NCBI GenBank assembly: GCA_963691705.1
Contig: OY829542.1
Span: forward strand, 43,769,105 to 43,833,104
Length of the DNA: 64,000 nt
Origin: Viola odorata
Taxonomy: Eukaryota > Streptophyta > Magnoliopsida > Malpighiales > Violaceae
Reading direction: 5' to 3'
Part shown: in pieces, positions 10,258 to 20,707 of the stretch
Layout: each line of letters starts with the position of its first letter
How positions within the stretch are numbered: the stretch's first letter is position 1
Program-made: the position numbers and the translations under genes
The notes under the pieces: model-generated
What the model saw: the letters and a program-made list of their open reading frames with translations, nothing else
Told to the model about the DNA's origin: nothing
The model's database searches: none

Positions 10258-11979
10258 ATGTCGGCACCTACACTACTTTCATTTGATATTTTCGGGGGAC
10301 GAAGTTTCGACGATCAGGCCGCACAAGGAGATCTGTTGGAACGTGGGTTCGCCCCTGACATCACCACCAAGATCAAAGTAGAAGTTGTGGACTTTGACTT
10401 AACTAGGATTCGGATGTTGAGAAATGAGCTGACTGAAGACGAAGAGACACAGTTTGAGGGTATCTATGGAAAGCTACTGACCCTAGTTGACGTAAAGACT
10501 GATTGGGGTTGCATCCGGGCAGCCCTAAAATTCTGGGATCCCTATTATCGGTGCTTCTCTTTCGACAAAGAGGTAGACTTGAACCCTACGCTAGAGGAGT
10601 ACTCAGATCTGATGTGCTTCACTTCTCCTATATCGGCCATATACCAGAATGTTCGACTCGACTCCTCAAGTGTCAAAATAAGGCTCGATAAGCTGTTAGG
10701 AATCACTACTCGTGTCAGAGAGGGGGACTACTTCTGGTGCTGGTCAGATATTGAGGCACGCTTTCGATTGTCCAACGGAAAGAAACGCTTAAGGATTCTG
10801 GCCTTCGCCATTGTAGGATTTGTGCTCTTTCCGAAAATGAGGAATGCCATCGACTCTGCAGCAGCCAACATCTTTTATGAGATGGAAACAAATGCCATCA
10901 ATCCTACAACAGCCATTCTAGCCGAGACCTTTCGCTCCTTGGACTCTTGTCGAAGGAAAGGGAAAGGGAGACTTACATGTTGCACCCAGTTGTTGACAGT
11001 ATGGTTGGTCAGCCACTTCAAACAGATTCCTGATCAGACCCTTTTCTTCGCAAGTTACATAAGGTCATGTCCTCTTCTCAGGGTTATCAATGCAATGACC
11101 ACGGATAGATGGGAGATGGAAAATAAGGATGTCTGGATCAACCGATTCATAAATCTCTCAGAAGAAGACTTCAGTTGGCACGCCAAATGGCTGCAGACTT
11201 CCGATCCCATCGTCTGCTGCGGTCACTTACCTTGGGTTCCTTTGATCGGAGCATGGGGATGCGTTCACTATTGTCCGACCCTCGTCCTCAGACAGTTTCG
11301 CATCACCCAAATCATTCCAGTAACTTTTGGCATGACGAAATCAGACCTGCCACACGCTGGAGAAGATCAGAACATTCAGCTGTACGCCCATGACTGGGCC
11401 CACCCTTTTTGCCTCAAAGGGCACGGCATCCCTGCAACCACAATACCAGAATATCCACAGTGGAGGTCCAGACGGGTTAACGGCAATGTCTTACCTCGCC
11501 CAGAAAATCAAAAACCGATGGAAGAAGAAGCGGAATCTCAAGTGAGCGAAGGAATGAATGTCATGGCTTACACTCAAGTGGTAGAACAGATGCGAGCAGC
11601 ACAAGAAGAACGAGATCTGATGGTGGAGGAAAGGGATATGACCCAAGCTCGTCAATGTGGCTTAGAGGTCCAGATGAATGAACTGGACAGGCAGCACAAG
11701 GATTTCGTCCGCGTACAAGCAGTACAAAAGAAGGTGGCCCTCAGGGCCTTTAAGGAACGCTTGAGCAGTGAAACCCGCAAAAGAGAAGCATCAAGTGCCA
11801 TAATCGAAGACAGGGATTCAACGATAAGGATTTTGACTACTCGCGCAGACTTGGGAGAAAGGAACAACCAAGTACTGCAAAGCCAAATTACCGCCTTAGA
11901 GGCTGAGTTAGAGATGAAGAAAGGGGAGTTGGCTTCGATGGAGTACCTTTGGCAGCAGGACTCGGGCGCCCAGGAATGA
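10258..11979 (+). CDS. Ogre-type ORF1, plant mobile-element domain protein (DUF7745-like) with C-terminal coiled coil
   Basis: An intact 573-aa frame lies between the PBS and gag, the position of the extra ORF that distinguishes Ogre elements. Residues about 45-370 look like the plant DUF7745 family found in many mobile-element genes. Seen here are AALKFWDPYYRCFSF, ILAETFRSLDSCRRKGKGR, an aromatic WLVSHF block, and LPWVPLIGAWGCVHY followed by LVLRQFRITQIIP. Residues about 415-565 are rich in Glu, Gln, Arg and Leu and probably form a coiled coil. No catalytic motif is visible. The function is unknown; an RNA- or particle-associated role is only inferred from position. The start is the first ATG of the open frame. 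Unlike gag-pro it has no internal stop. Confidence 0.8.
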   Translation: MSAPTLLSFDIFGGRSFDDQAAQGDLLERGFAPDITTKIKVEVVDFDLTRIRMLRNELTEDEETQFEGIYGKLLTLVDVKTDWGCIRAALKFWDPYYRCFSFDKEVDLNPTLEEYSDLMCFTSPISAIYQNVRLDSSSVKIRLDKLLGITTRVREGDYFWCWSDIEARFRLSNGKKRLRILAFAIVGFVLFPKMRNAIDSAAANIFYEMETNAINPTTAILAETFRSLDSCRRKGKGRLTCCTQLLTVWLVSHFKQIPDQTLFFASYIRSCPLLRVINAMTTDRWEMENKDVWINRFINLSEEDFSWHAKWLQTSDPIVCCGHLPWVPLIGAWGCVHYCPTLVLRQFRITQIIPVTFGMTKSDLPHAGEDQNIQLYAHDWAHPFCLKGHGIPATTIPEYPQWRSRRVNGNVLPRPENQKPMEEEAESQVSEGMNVMAYTQVVEQMRAAQEERDLMVEERDMTQARQCGLEVQMNELDRQHKDFVRVQAVQKKVALRAFKERLSSETRKREASSAIIEDRDSTIRILTTRADLGERNNQVLQSQITALEAELEMKKGELASMEYLWQQDSGAQE

Positions 11980-12699
11980 CACCTTCAGGGAAAGGCTCGG
12001 CGATCGGCCCATCTTTTCTTTTTAGCTAGGACCCCTAATTTCATCTATCCTAGCCATTTTTGATGAATTTAGGAAGTTGGCAAGTTTACCATATTTTGTA
12101 AACGCTTTTTAATAAAGTCGTACTCTTTCGGATATTTATTAAATCGCCTCATCTTTTCCATATCAACTATCCCTCCAATACAAACCCAAAACAAAAAAAC
12201 AAAAAAAAAAACAAAAAAAAACTCTCTCCGGGATAAAACGCAATCATCTCACTGAAATTCCGAAAGATCAGAACAAAACACCCGAGTATCGCTCACTCAT
12301 GGCCATGTCTTCCTAGTTTATCACAAAAAGAAACTCCAAGTTCATGAAAATATTGTTGTCTCTCCCCTCTGTTGAGTTTACCAGGCATCAGGCCTTGCAT
12401 CGTCAAAAGTATGGCGTAAAAAGAGATATTCCTAGCATGGCGGCATTGGTTGCCCCTGCTAATTTGGGCTTCACCGTTAGCATCTCAGATTTCCTCCATA
12501 TCGGGGGAATGTATAGAGGCTTCCTTCGTATCTTGTCACCCACTGGGATTCCTCGCCTCACCGACCTCCTTGAAAATATCAAATGAAAGTGTGGCCGGAA
12601 AACGAATGAGCAAATGTGGAGGCCTCATGGATTGCATATCACCTGTATATCCTCACTTGTATTTACTTTTTCTGTGTTTTTCCCTTTTTCAGGTTCACG
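11980..12699 (+). other. Spacer between ORF1 and gag, with possible splice acceptor
   Basis: This 720-base interval includes an A-rich stretch near 12187-12225. It ends with a pyrimidine run and TTTTTCAG at 12684-12692, eight bases before the presumed gag start. That resembles a plant 3' splice site and could allow gag to be reached by splicing past ORF1. An 80-codon ORF at 12344 has no recognisable domain. Confidence 0.45.
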
Positions 12700-15600
12700 A
12701 TAGCTCCTCGAAAGCAAGCTACTCCGCACAGGCTCCCCCTAACTAGACTTCAAAAACGAAAAATGACTGAACTGGCCAAGACCGACGAAGCACTAATGGC
12801 TAGAATCGCAGAGTTAGAGGAGCAAGTTAGGATCACTGCAGAAAGAGCCACCAGGGCCGAAAAGGAAAGAGATGAAGTTGTCGCCGAAGTGCCACCGGGT
12901 TTTGATCTCCCTCAAACAAAAGGATCTCCCTCTTCGCTCACCGTCACAGGACCTTCCGTACTCCCGCCACTTTCTGGTCCCCCGAGCCATTGGAGATGGG
13001 ATAATCCCTTCACAGTACCCATCACTGCAAATCCTACAGTTAAGGCGGGTAAAGAGATCTCCCCGTCGCTTCAGCACCTTTCAGTCAACCCTGCCGTGGA
13101 CCCCAGCAAGAGCCAGGCCCACCTGGAGGCTTTGTATCTCCCTCATATTCCTCCGAGCACAGTTCCCGGACCTGTGGGAACTCAGCTCCTCACTTTCAAC
13201 CCAGCACAACCTCAGTTCTCATCAGAACCTATGCTGCCCTTCGGTTCTAACCCCATCGGGGCCGAGAAACCGAAAAGTGACAGACTGAATCTTCTCTAGG
13301 AGAGACTCAGAGCAATCGAAGGGGCCGATCCATTCGATCCCACAGGTCCCGCCGACATGTGCATGGTCCCCGGGATCGTCATACCTCCGAAGTACAAGAT
13401 CCCGGACTTCGAAAAATATACTAGGGTAGAATACCCGAAGACCCACCTCAGAGCATACTGCAACAAGATGGCAGAGATGATCCACAACGAACCGTTGTTG
13501 ATCCATCTATTCCGAGAAAGCTTGACCAAGCACGCCCTAACTTGGTATATGGGGCTGGACAGAGCCAGGACCAGGACGTGGAGAGACCTGTCCGATGCCT
13601 TCTACCGACAATACAAATTCAACATGGAGGTGGCTCCTGACCGCGCCGACCTGCAAAATCTGGAAAAGAAAATCGGCGAGTCCGTGAAGACCTATGCACA
13701 AAGATGGAGAGAGTTGGCTTCGAGAATCTCTCCACCCTTAAGCGACAAGGAACTCTTGTCGATTTTCTTGCACACCTTCAAAGCTCCTAACTACACCTAC
13801 CTGATCTCGAACCCCTCAAACAGCTTCTCCGACATGGTCCTAATTGCCGAAAGAGTCGAGCAAGGGATTAAGTCTGGGCGAATCACGCATCCAACACCAT
13901 AGTCTATACCAAAGAAAGCATCAGTCGCGAAAAGGGACGTCGGATTTGTTGCTCCCCAAGCTAATCAGGGGAAACCGTTTTCGCCACCACCGCCTTATTT
14001 AGTACCACCGCCGTATTAGCCGGCGTCACTATATCAACCCACCTCCTTTCCTTTTAATTCACCACCAATCGCTAATATCCTACTTCAAAATTCTACTCAT
14101 TTCCCACCACCTCCAGTACAAACATCACAACCTATGCAACCCAAACCATATAACCCACCAAAAGACCCAAATAACCAAAACACGACCAACAATCGGTGGA
14201 ACCGAGAGCCTCCACCTCCTCTCCCTCTCCCTGCAGGAGAAATCTACAAACATCTCCTGGCGGCTGGACAGATCGTACCGGTTCCTGCTCAGCCTCAATT
14301 GCCTCCTTACCCAAAGTGGTATGATCACAACGCAAGATGCGAATATCACGCTGGAGCCCCAGGTCACACTCTGGAAAATTGCTTCGCATTCAAGGCAAAG
14401 GTCCATCACTTGATCAAAAGTGGATGGGTATCTTTCAAAGGATTAGCAAAAGGACCCAACACATCCACCAACCCTCTCCCCAATTATTCCCAAGGAAAGG
14501 GAGGGGTGAATGCCATCTCGGCAGGAGAAAGCAACGACCATTTATCTTCCGCATCGATTTGGCCACAAGAATAGCTTTTCCATGCCTTAGCTCGAGAGGG
14601 ATATGTGCTATACTCAGGGGGCAATCCGAGTCATTGCATGTACTGCAAGGGAAGCGACGGTCACAAAATCCGAAGCTGCATGTTGTTCGCAGAAAAGGTG
14701 AGACAACTCTCGAGTCTCGGGGTAATACAAACCCAGAAAGTGACCCCTGGGGAAGGATCCATCAACACGATCGGAGATGGATTTCCTATCCCGCATAACG
14801 CCAATGGAACCCCACTCCAAATGGTCCAGAAGAAAGGATCGACTTCATCGTGCAAGCGGTTCTCCGCGCGCCGCGACGAAGGCGACCGTGAGATTGACAC
14901 CTTGGGCCAACCTTCCGGGAAGTTCGATTACCTCGTCAGGTATTCGGCACCACCTTCCTATTCTAGCACAGTGCCCTTACTACCTTTTTGGGAATCCTCA
15001 GACTCCGAGTCATACCCTTCACCGACATGGTCGCTTCCTCCGTTTCCTTTGAAAGAGATCTACGCAAGCCTCTTGGCAGACGGGCAAATTACACCATCCC
15101 CACTCTCGCCTCAATCCCTTCCTTACCCTAGCTGGTATGATCCAAAGGATAGCTGCGAATATCACGCCGGAACCCGAGGACACTCCTTGGAAAACTGTTA
15201 CGACTTTAGAGAGAAGGTCGAGCACCTAACCAAAGAAGGACGAATCTCGTCCAAAGGTTTGACAAGGGGTCCTGATATGACAACCAGTCCTCTACCGCAC
15301 CATAATCCTGGGATGAGCGACATTTCTTCCATTGGAATTGACCTTTCTCACCCGTCGATGGGGGAAGTACCCAATGAAGAATTGTTCTTCGCATTAGCCA
15401 ACAACGCTTATCTGCAGTTCCCAGGGAATAGTCAGGCCCAATGCCTATTCTGCCAAGGGGAAAGCAAGCATGACATCCAGGATTGCAGACTTTTTTGGCA
15501 AAAAGTCAAGCAACTTGCAACATTCGGGATCATTCAAACCAAAGGGGAAACCCAAGGAGCCATCAACACCATCGAGGACAATCCACCAGCACCTTACTCC

Positions 15601-17126
15601 TTCGAATACGCGGCCCAGGCAGGGGAGGCAGCCACGATCCCACGCAAAGTAGTATTCACATTAGCTGTGAATACTCCCAGCCGGGACTTACACGCGGTCC
15701 CATTCAACTACGGATACATGGTGGTCACCACCCCTCCTGCAGTCGCACCAACAACACTCGCTATCGGCGAAGCCTCTCATATCGGGGGCATGACCCACAC
15801 TGGAAGATGTTACATTTCGGAGGAAGTAGAAAAGCAACGACAAGCCAAAGGGAAAGACCCTGTGATCCACGAAGAGACGATAGAGGAGGCGCAAGGTTTG
15901 AGCAAACCTATAACCGAGGACGAGACAGCTGAGTTCCTCAAGATCATGAGACAGAGCGAGTTCAGCATCATCGAACAGCTAAAGAAAACCCCAGCTCGTA
16001 TCTCCATCATGGAGCTGATCCTCACTTCAGAGCCGCATCGCCAAGCTCTCTTAAAAGTCTTGAAACAAGCTTTCGTGACTAAGGATATCACTACAGAAGG
16101 GGTGGAAAACCTTATCGGAAGGATCCAAGCCTTAAGCAGCATTTCCTTCTCGGAAGAAGAGATCGACCCCTCGGGAAGAGATCACAACAAGGCCCTATAC
16201 ATCACGGTATAGTGTAAAGGACACGTCATAGCAAAGGCCCTAATCGACAATGGGTCCGCACTTAATGTCATGCCCAGGCATGTCCTTGAACAGCTGCCGG
16301 TCGATTCCCCCATCATAAAACCTAGCGGAATGATGGCTAGGGCTTTCGATGGCACCACTCGAGAGATCATCGGGAACATTGAGTTGGATATGGTCATCGG
16401 GCCCTACCCTTTCATCTTGACATTCCAGATCATGGAAATCCAACCCGCTTATAGCATGCTTCTAGGACGGCCTTGGATCCATTCAGCGGGAGTCGTCCCC
16501 TCTTCCCTGCATCAGTGCCTCAAATACGTCAAAGACAATGCCCTCGTCATGATAAAGGCCGAAGAAGCCATGATCTTGGCCAAGCATGCATCCGTGCCTT
16601 ACATCGAAACTACCGAAACCCTGGAGAGTTCCTTCCAAGCCTTTGAAATCGTCAACGCGGGTTGGATCGAGGAGGGATCCCCCGTTTACGAAGCCTCAAA
16701 ATCGGGGGTAGCCGAAACAACCACTAAGTCAACACTAGAGGGAAGCTTCCAATTAGGAAAACGGCTCGGGGCCGAGTTACAAGGATCGAAAGGCTGGGCG
16801 CCTCCGAAGAGCTTCGGAGATCGATTTGGGTTAGGGTACCAACCCAGCAAGGCCGATTTCACCAGGATTGCCCAAGAAAAGAAAGAAAAGCAGCTGGCTA
16901 AGCTATTTGGACGTTCTGCGCCAGAGGGCAAAATGCCGATTCCCCATATCAGAACCACGTTCCCCTTCGCCGCTGAAACCATCAATGAAAATCCAATCAG
17001 GGTATCAGACCTCCGTATCTGCACTCTAGGAGAAGAAGGATCGTCGCCTGGTTCAGTCATTTTCGTTAAGAAGTCAGGGGAGTCTGTGGGCAACTGGACC
17101 ATCACCATGCTTCCAGATGTCTCTCC
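12700..17126 (+). pseudogene. Tat/Ogre gag-pro, one long frame with five in-frame TAG codons
   Basis: One frame runs from 12700 to 17126. The presumed start codon reads ATA (before APRKQ). It is followed by a coiled-coil stretch (about 12760-12890), a gag capsid domain (about 13300-13900), a Pro-rich linker, four zinc-knuckle-like motifs in two duplicated modules (14225-14790 and 15040-15590), and an aspartic protease with LIDNGSALNVMP at about 16235-16275 and LLGRPW about 70 residues later. TAG stops occur at 13297, 13900, 14017, 14572 and 16210. At each site glutamine (CAG) would fit the surrounding sequence. The frame ends at a predicted splice donor just before TAA. The intact products would be capsid/nucleocapsid and protease. 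Confidence 0.85.
14225..15590 (+). repeat. Internal duplication of the nucleocapsid (zinc-knuckle) module in gag
   Basis: The protein segment beginning EIYKHLLAAGQI with CEYHAGAPGHTLENC and then CMYCKGSDGHKIRSC (14225-14790) is repeated in diverged form as EIYASLLADGQI with CEYHAGTRGHSLENC and then CLFCQGESKHDIQDC (15040-15590). Each module ends with a Q(L/F)A/S..GVIQT-like stretch followed by INTI. The result is four knuckles of pattern C-x2-(C/H)-x5-H-x4-C. Confidence 0.8.
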
Positions 17127-17277
17127 GTAATCTCTCATTTTGAAAAATATATATATGTTTTTGGCACGTTTTCTTACGAAAACATTTTTGTAGGGATTCC
17201 TGTTCCCTTTTGTTAAAAATCAATATATATGCAAATTTTCATTTTACGCATCTCTTTTTTCACACTTTTAATTTCAG
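17127..17277 (+). other. Predicted intron between pro and pol
   Basis: GTAATC at 17127 and a pyrimidine-rich TTTTAATTTCAG ending at 17277 bound 151 nt. Exon 1 ends in CC, and exon 2 starts with G followed by the ATG of the pol frame, so splicing restores an uninterrupted gag-pro-pol frame and removes the TAA at 17128. An intron at this place is a known feature of Ogre elements. These exact sites are my prediction. Confidence 0.7.
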
Positions 17278-17278
17278 G

Positions 17279-20200
17279 ATGAGTGTTAGTTCGGATTGTC
17301 TTGATAAAACCTATGTCTTTACTGGCGAAGAAATCATCGCTACGACCGAAGACAAGGCCGAAGTCTCCGACGAACTGACCCGTTTACTAGAAAGTTCAGA
17401 AAAGGAAATAACCCCTCATCGGGAGGAATTGGACGAAGTAAACTTGGGGGCAAGCAATGAGAATCAAAAACTGTTCAAGATCGGAACTACCCTGGATACG
17501 ACTCAGAGAGAAAGGTTGATTTCTCTCCTCAAGGACTACTCCGATGTATTCGCATGGTCATACGCCGACATGCCAGGTCTTGATCCCGGGATAGTTGAGC
17601 ATCGTATTCCGTTAAAACCTGAGTTTAAGCCTGTCAAGCAAAAACTTTGGAGGATGCATCCAGACATCCTTCTGAAAATCAAAGAAGAAGTTACCAAGCA
17701 ACTAGACGCGGGTTTTTTGAGAGTTGCGGAGTACCCAGAATGGATCGCCAATATAGTGCCAGTGCCTAAGAAAGATGGGAAGGTTCGCATATGCGTGGAC
17801 TTTCGGGATCTCAATCGAGCTAGCCCTAAAGACGACTTCCCTCTTCCCCATATCGACATCTTGGTAGATAGTGCCGCCAGAAATGACATGTTCTCTTTCA
17901 TGGACGGATTCTCGGGGTACAATCAGATCAAGATGGCACCCGAGGATAGTGAAAAGACGACCTTCATCACGCCCTGGGGAACCTTCTGCTATAAGGTGAT
18001 GCCCTTCGGATTAAAAAATGCAGGAGCCACATACCAACGTGCTGCCGTCACCCTTTTCCACGACATGATGCATAAAGAATTGGAAATATATGTCGACGAC
18101 ATGATAGCCAAGTCTCGCGGCACGCAAGATCATGTAGACATCCTGAGAAAGGTGTTCGAAAGGTTGAGGCAATTTCGGCTACGGCTAAACCCAGCTAAGT
18201 GTACCTTCGGAGTGACTTTCGGGAAGTTATTGGGATTCATCGTCAGCAACAAAGGCATAGAAGTGGATCCTGATAAGATAAAAGCCATTCAGGAGCTACC
18301 CGCTCCCAGCACCGAAACGGAAGTAAGAAGCTTTTTAGGGCGCATCAACTACATCACTCGCTTTATCAGCCAGTTAACACTTACCTGCGAGCCGATGTTC
18401 AAAATGCTAAGGAAACATGGAGATACAGAATGGGACGAAGACTGCCAGGAAGCCTTCGAGAAAATCAAGACATATCTGCAAAATCCACCGGTACTAGTTC
18501 CTCCGACGCCAGGACGGCCATTGCTCATGTACATGACAGTCACGGCTAGTGCTATGGGTTGCGTTTTGGGACAACACGATGAGTCCGGAAAGCGTGAACA
18601 AGCCATCTACTACCTCAGCAAAAAATTCAACGAATGTGAGATGCGTTACTCTATGTTGGAACGAACTTGTTGCGCCCTAGCATGGTGCGCCCAAAGGCTC
18701 CGGCAGTACATGTTGTATTACACGACGTGGTTAATCTCTCGCATGGATCCCATGAAATACATCTTTGAAAAGCCGTACCTGTCAAGTCGTATTTGTAGAT
18801 GGCAAGTCTTATTAGCTGAGCACGAGATCATCTATGTAACCCGTAAAGCGGTTAAAGCAAGCGCCCTCGCCGATCACTTGGCTGATCATGCCTCGGACGA
18901 GTATGAGTCGTTGAGCTTCGACTTCCCCGACGAGGACATCATAGTGATTGAAGAGGAAATCGCGGAAGATCTCCGAGAAGATGACTGGTGGACCATGTTC
19001 TTCGACGGTGCGGTGAACCTCTCGGGCAAGGGAGTGGGAGCCGTAGTCATATCCCCAGATGGCCGTCAATTCCCCATAGCATGCAAATTGAACTTCCCAT
19101 GCACCAATAACGTCGCCGAGTATGAAGCGTGCATCAGCGGTCTGACAGCAGCCATCGACTTAAAAGTAAAGAAGCTCCGAATCTTCGGCGATTCAGCACT
19201 CGTCATCTATCAAGCCCAGGATTTATGGCAGACACGGGATTCCAAGCTCATCCCTTATCAAAAGTTACTCACCCAACTCACACGGGAATTCGAGGAAACC
19301 GAATTCGACCGAGTCGACAGAGAAAAGAACCGCTTCGCAGACGCGTTGGCCTCGATGTTTAAGTTAGAATGCGGAGTAATGCTTCAACCATTGAGAGTGG
19401 AAGTAAAGGGAACTCTGGCATGTTGTGTTGCCTTGGAAGAGGAACCTGACGGCAAGCCATGGTTCTACGACCTAGTACAGTTCATCAGAAACCGAGAGTA
19501 CCCACCGGGGTCAAGCCGGGTTAGCAAAAAGACCCTCCAGCGCTTAGCACTAGACTTCTACCTCGACGGCGAGGTTCTATATAAAAGGAGAGCTGATGGA
19601 GCTTTGCTTTGCTGCGTCACCATGACCGAGGCAAAGAGAATCATAGCAGAGATCTACGAAGGGGTTTGTTCCACACACGCAAGTGGCCACATGATGGCCA
19701 GGCAGATAATGAGACAAGGTTATTTTTGGCTCACCATCGAACGAGATTGCATCAGCTATTTTCGGAAGTGCCACAAATGTCAAATCTACGCGGACCATCT
19801 CCACGTCCCTCCAGCCCCTCTCTTCAGCATGACATCGCCTTGGCCTTTTGCAATGTGGGGAATCGACATCATCGGCCAAATTCATCCAACAGCCTCTAAT
19901 GGCCATCGCTTCATCCTCGTAGCAATTGACTATTTCACCAAATGGGTAGAGGCCACCTCTTACTCCAACATCACTCAGAAAACCACCATGCGATTCATTG
20001 AGAGAAATATCATTTGCCGTCATGGGGTCCCAGAAACCATCGTCACGGACAACGGCACCAATCTCAATGGAAAGATGATTGACGATCTTTGCCAACGTTG
20101 GAAGGTGAAGCACCGGAACTCGTCACCATATCGACCAAAGATGAATGGCGCAGTCGAAGCAGCAAACAAGAACCTGAAGAGGATCATCCAAAAGATGGTA

Positions 20201-20707
20201 ATCACTCACAAAGACTGGCACGACATGCTTCCCTTCGCACTACATGCTTATCGGATAGCAACCCGTACATCCACGGGGGCAACTCCCTACTCATTAGTTT
20301 ACGGCATGGAAGCCGTAATTCCCCTCGAGGTAGAAATTCCTTCTCTCAGAATCATGGCAGAATCTGAAGTAGAAGAATCTGATTGGGCGAGAGTGAGGTA
20401 CGAGCAGCTGAACCTCCTTCCCGAAAAGCGCTTGGCCGCTATCTGCCATGCGCAATTATATCAGCAAAGAATGGTCAATGCTTATAACAAGAAAGTGCGA
20501 CCTCGCAAATTCGAGGCTGGGAATTTAGTGCTAAAGAAAGTTCTCCCTCATCAGGAGGCCGGTCAAGGAAAGTGGGCCCCAAGGTACGAGGGCCCGTACC
20601 TGGTCAAAAGTGCATTCTCAGGGGGTGCCCTAATGCTAACCAACATGGATGGAGATGATCTCCCGAACCCGGTAAATGTCGATGCAGTCAAGAGATACTT
20701 CGCCTGA
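17279..20707 (+). CDS. Tat/Ogre pol: reverse transcriptase, two RNase H domains, integrase
   Basis: This intact frame encodes about 1,142 aa from the ATG at 17279; the open frame reaches back to 17210 inside the predicted intron. Reverse transcriptase: VPKKDGKVRICVDFRDLN, MPFGLKNAGATYQR, and YVDDM at about residue 271. The first RNase H (about 410-545) lacks the usual first Asp (TVTASAMGCVLGQ). A second RNase H of the type added in Tat elements follows (about 570-700) with FFDGAVNLSGKG, AEYEACISGL, IFGDSALVI and FADALASM, keeping the D-E-D-D set. Integrase: zinc-binding HASGH..CHKC at about 800-840, core Asp/Asp/Glu in WGIDIIG, VTDNGTN and NGAVEAAN, then a C-terminal part ending at 20707. The enzymes copy element RNA and insert the DNA. 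No stop or frameshift was seen. Confidence 0.93.
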   Translation: MSVSSDCLDKTYVFTGEEIIATTEDKAEVSDELTRLLESSEKEITPHREELDEVNLGASNENQKLFKIGTTLDTTQRERLISLLKDYSDVFAWSYADMPGLDPGIVEHRIPLKPEFKPVKQKLWRMHPDILLKIKEEVTKQLDAGFLRVAEYPEWIANIVPVPKKDGKVRICVDFRDLNRASPKDDFPLPHIDILVDSAARNDMFSFMDGFSGYNQIKMAPEDSEKTTFITPWGTFCYKVMPFGLKNAGATYQRAAVTLFHDMMHKELEIYVDDMIAKSRGTQDHVDILRKVFERLRQFRLRLNPAKCTFGVTFGKLLGFIVSNKGIEVDPDKIKAIQELPAPSTETEVRSFLGRINYITRFISQLTLTCEPMFKMLRKHGDTEWDEDCQEAFEKIKTYLQNPPVLVPPTPGRPLLMYMTVTASAMGCVLGQHDESGKREQAIYYLSKKFNECEMRYSMLERTCCALAWCAQRLRQYMLYYTTWLISRMDPMKYIFEKPYLSSRICRWQVLLAEHEIIYVTRKAVKASALADHLADHASDEYESLSFDFPDEDIIVIEEEIAEDLREDDWWTMFFDGAVNLSGKGVGAVVISPDGRQFPIACKLNFPCTNNVAEYEACISGLTAAIDLKVKKLRIFGDSALVIYQAQDLWQTRDSKLIPYQKLLTQLTREFEETEFDRVDREKNRFADALASMFKLECGVMLQPLRVEVKGTLACCVALEEEPDGKPWFYDLVQFIRNREYPPGSSRVSKKTLQRLALDFYLDGEVLYKRRADGALLCCVTMTEAKRIIAEIYEGVCSTHASGHMMARQIMRQGYFWLTIERDCISYFRKCHKCQIYADHLHVPPAPLFSMTSPWPFAMWGIDIIGQIHPTASNGHRFILVAIDYFTKWVEATSYSNITQKTTMRFIERNIICRHGVPETIVTDNGTNLNGKMIDDLCQRWKVKHRNSSPYRPKMNGAVEAANKNLKRIIQKMVITHKDWHDMLPFALHAYRIATRTSTGATPYSLVYGMEAVIPLEVEIPSLRIMAESEVEESDWARVRYEQLNLLPEKRLAAICHAQLYQQRMVNAYNKKVRPRKFEAGNLVLKKVLPHQEAGQGKWAPRYEGPYLVKSAFSGGALMLTNMDGDDLPNPVNVDAVKRYFA

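Noticed and set aside
12344..12586. 80-codon ORF between ORF1 and gag
   Set aside because: No recognisable domain and a second overlapping ORF in another frame. Best regarded as spacer.
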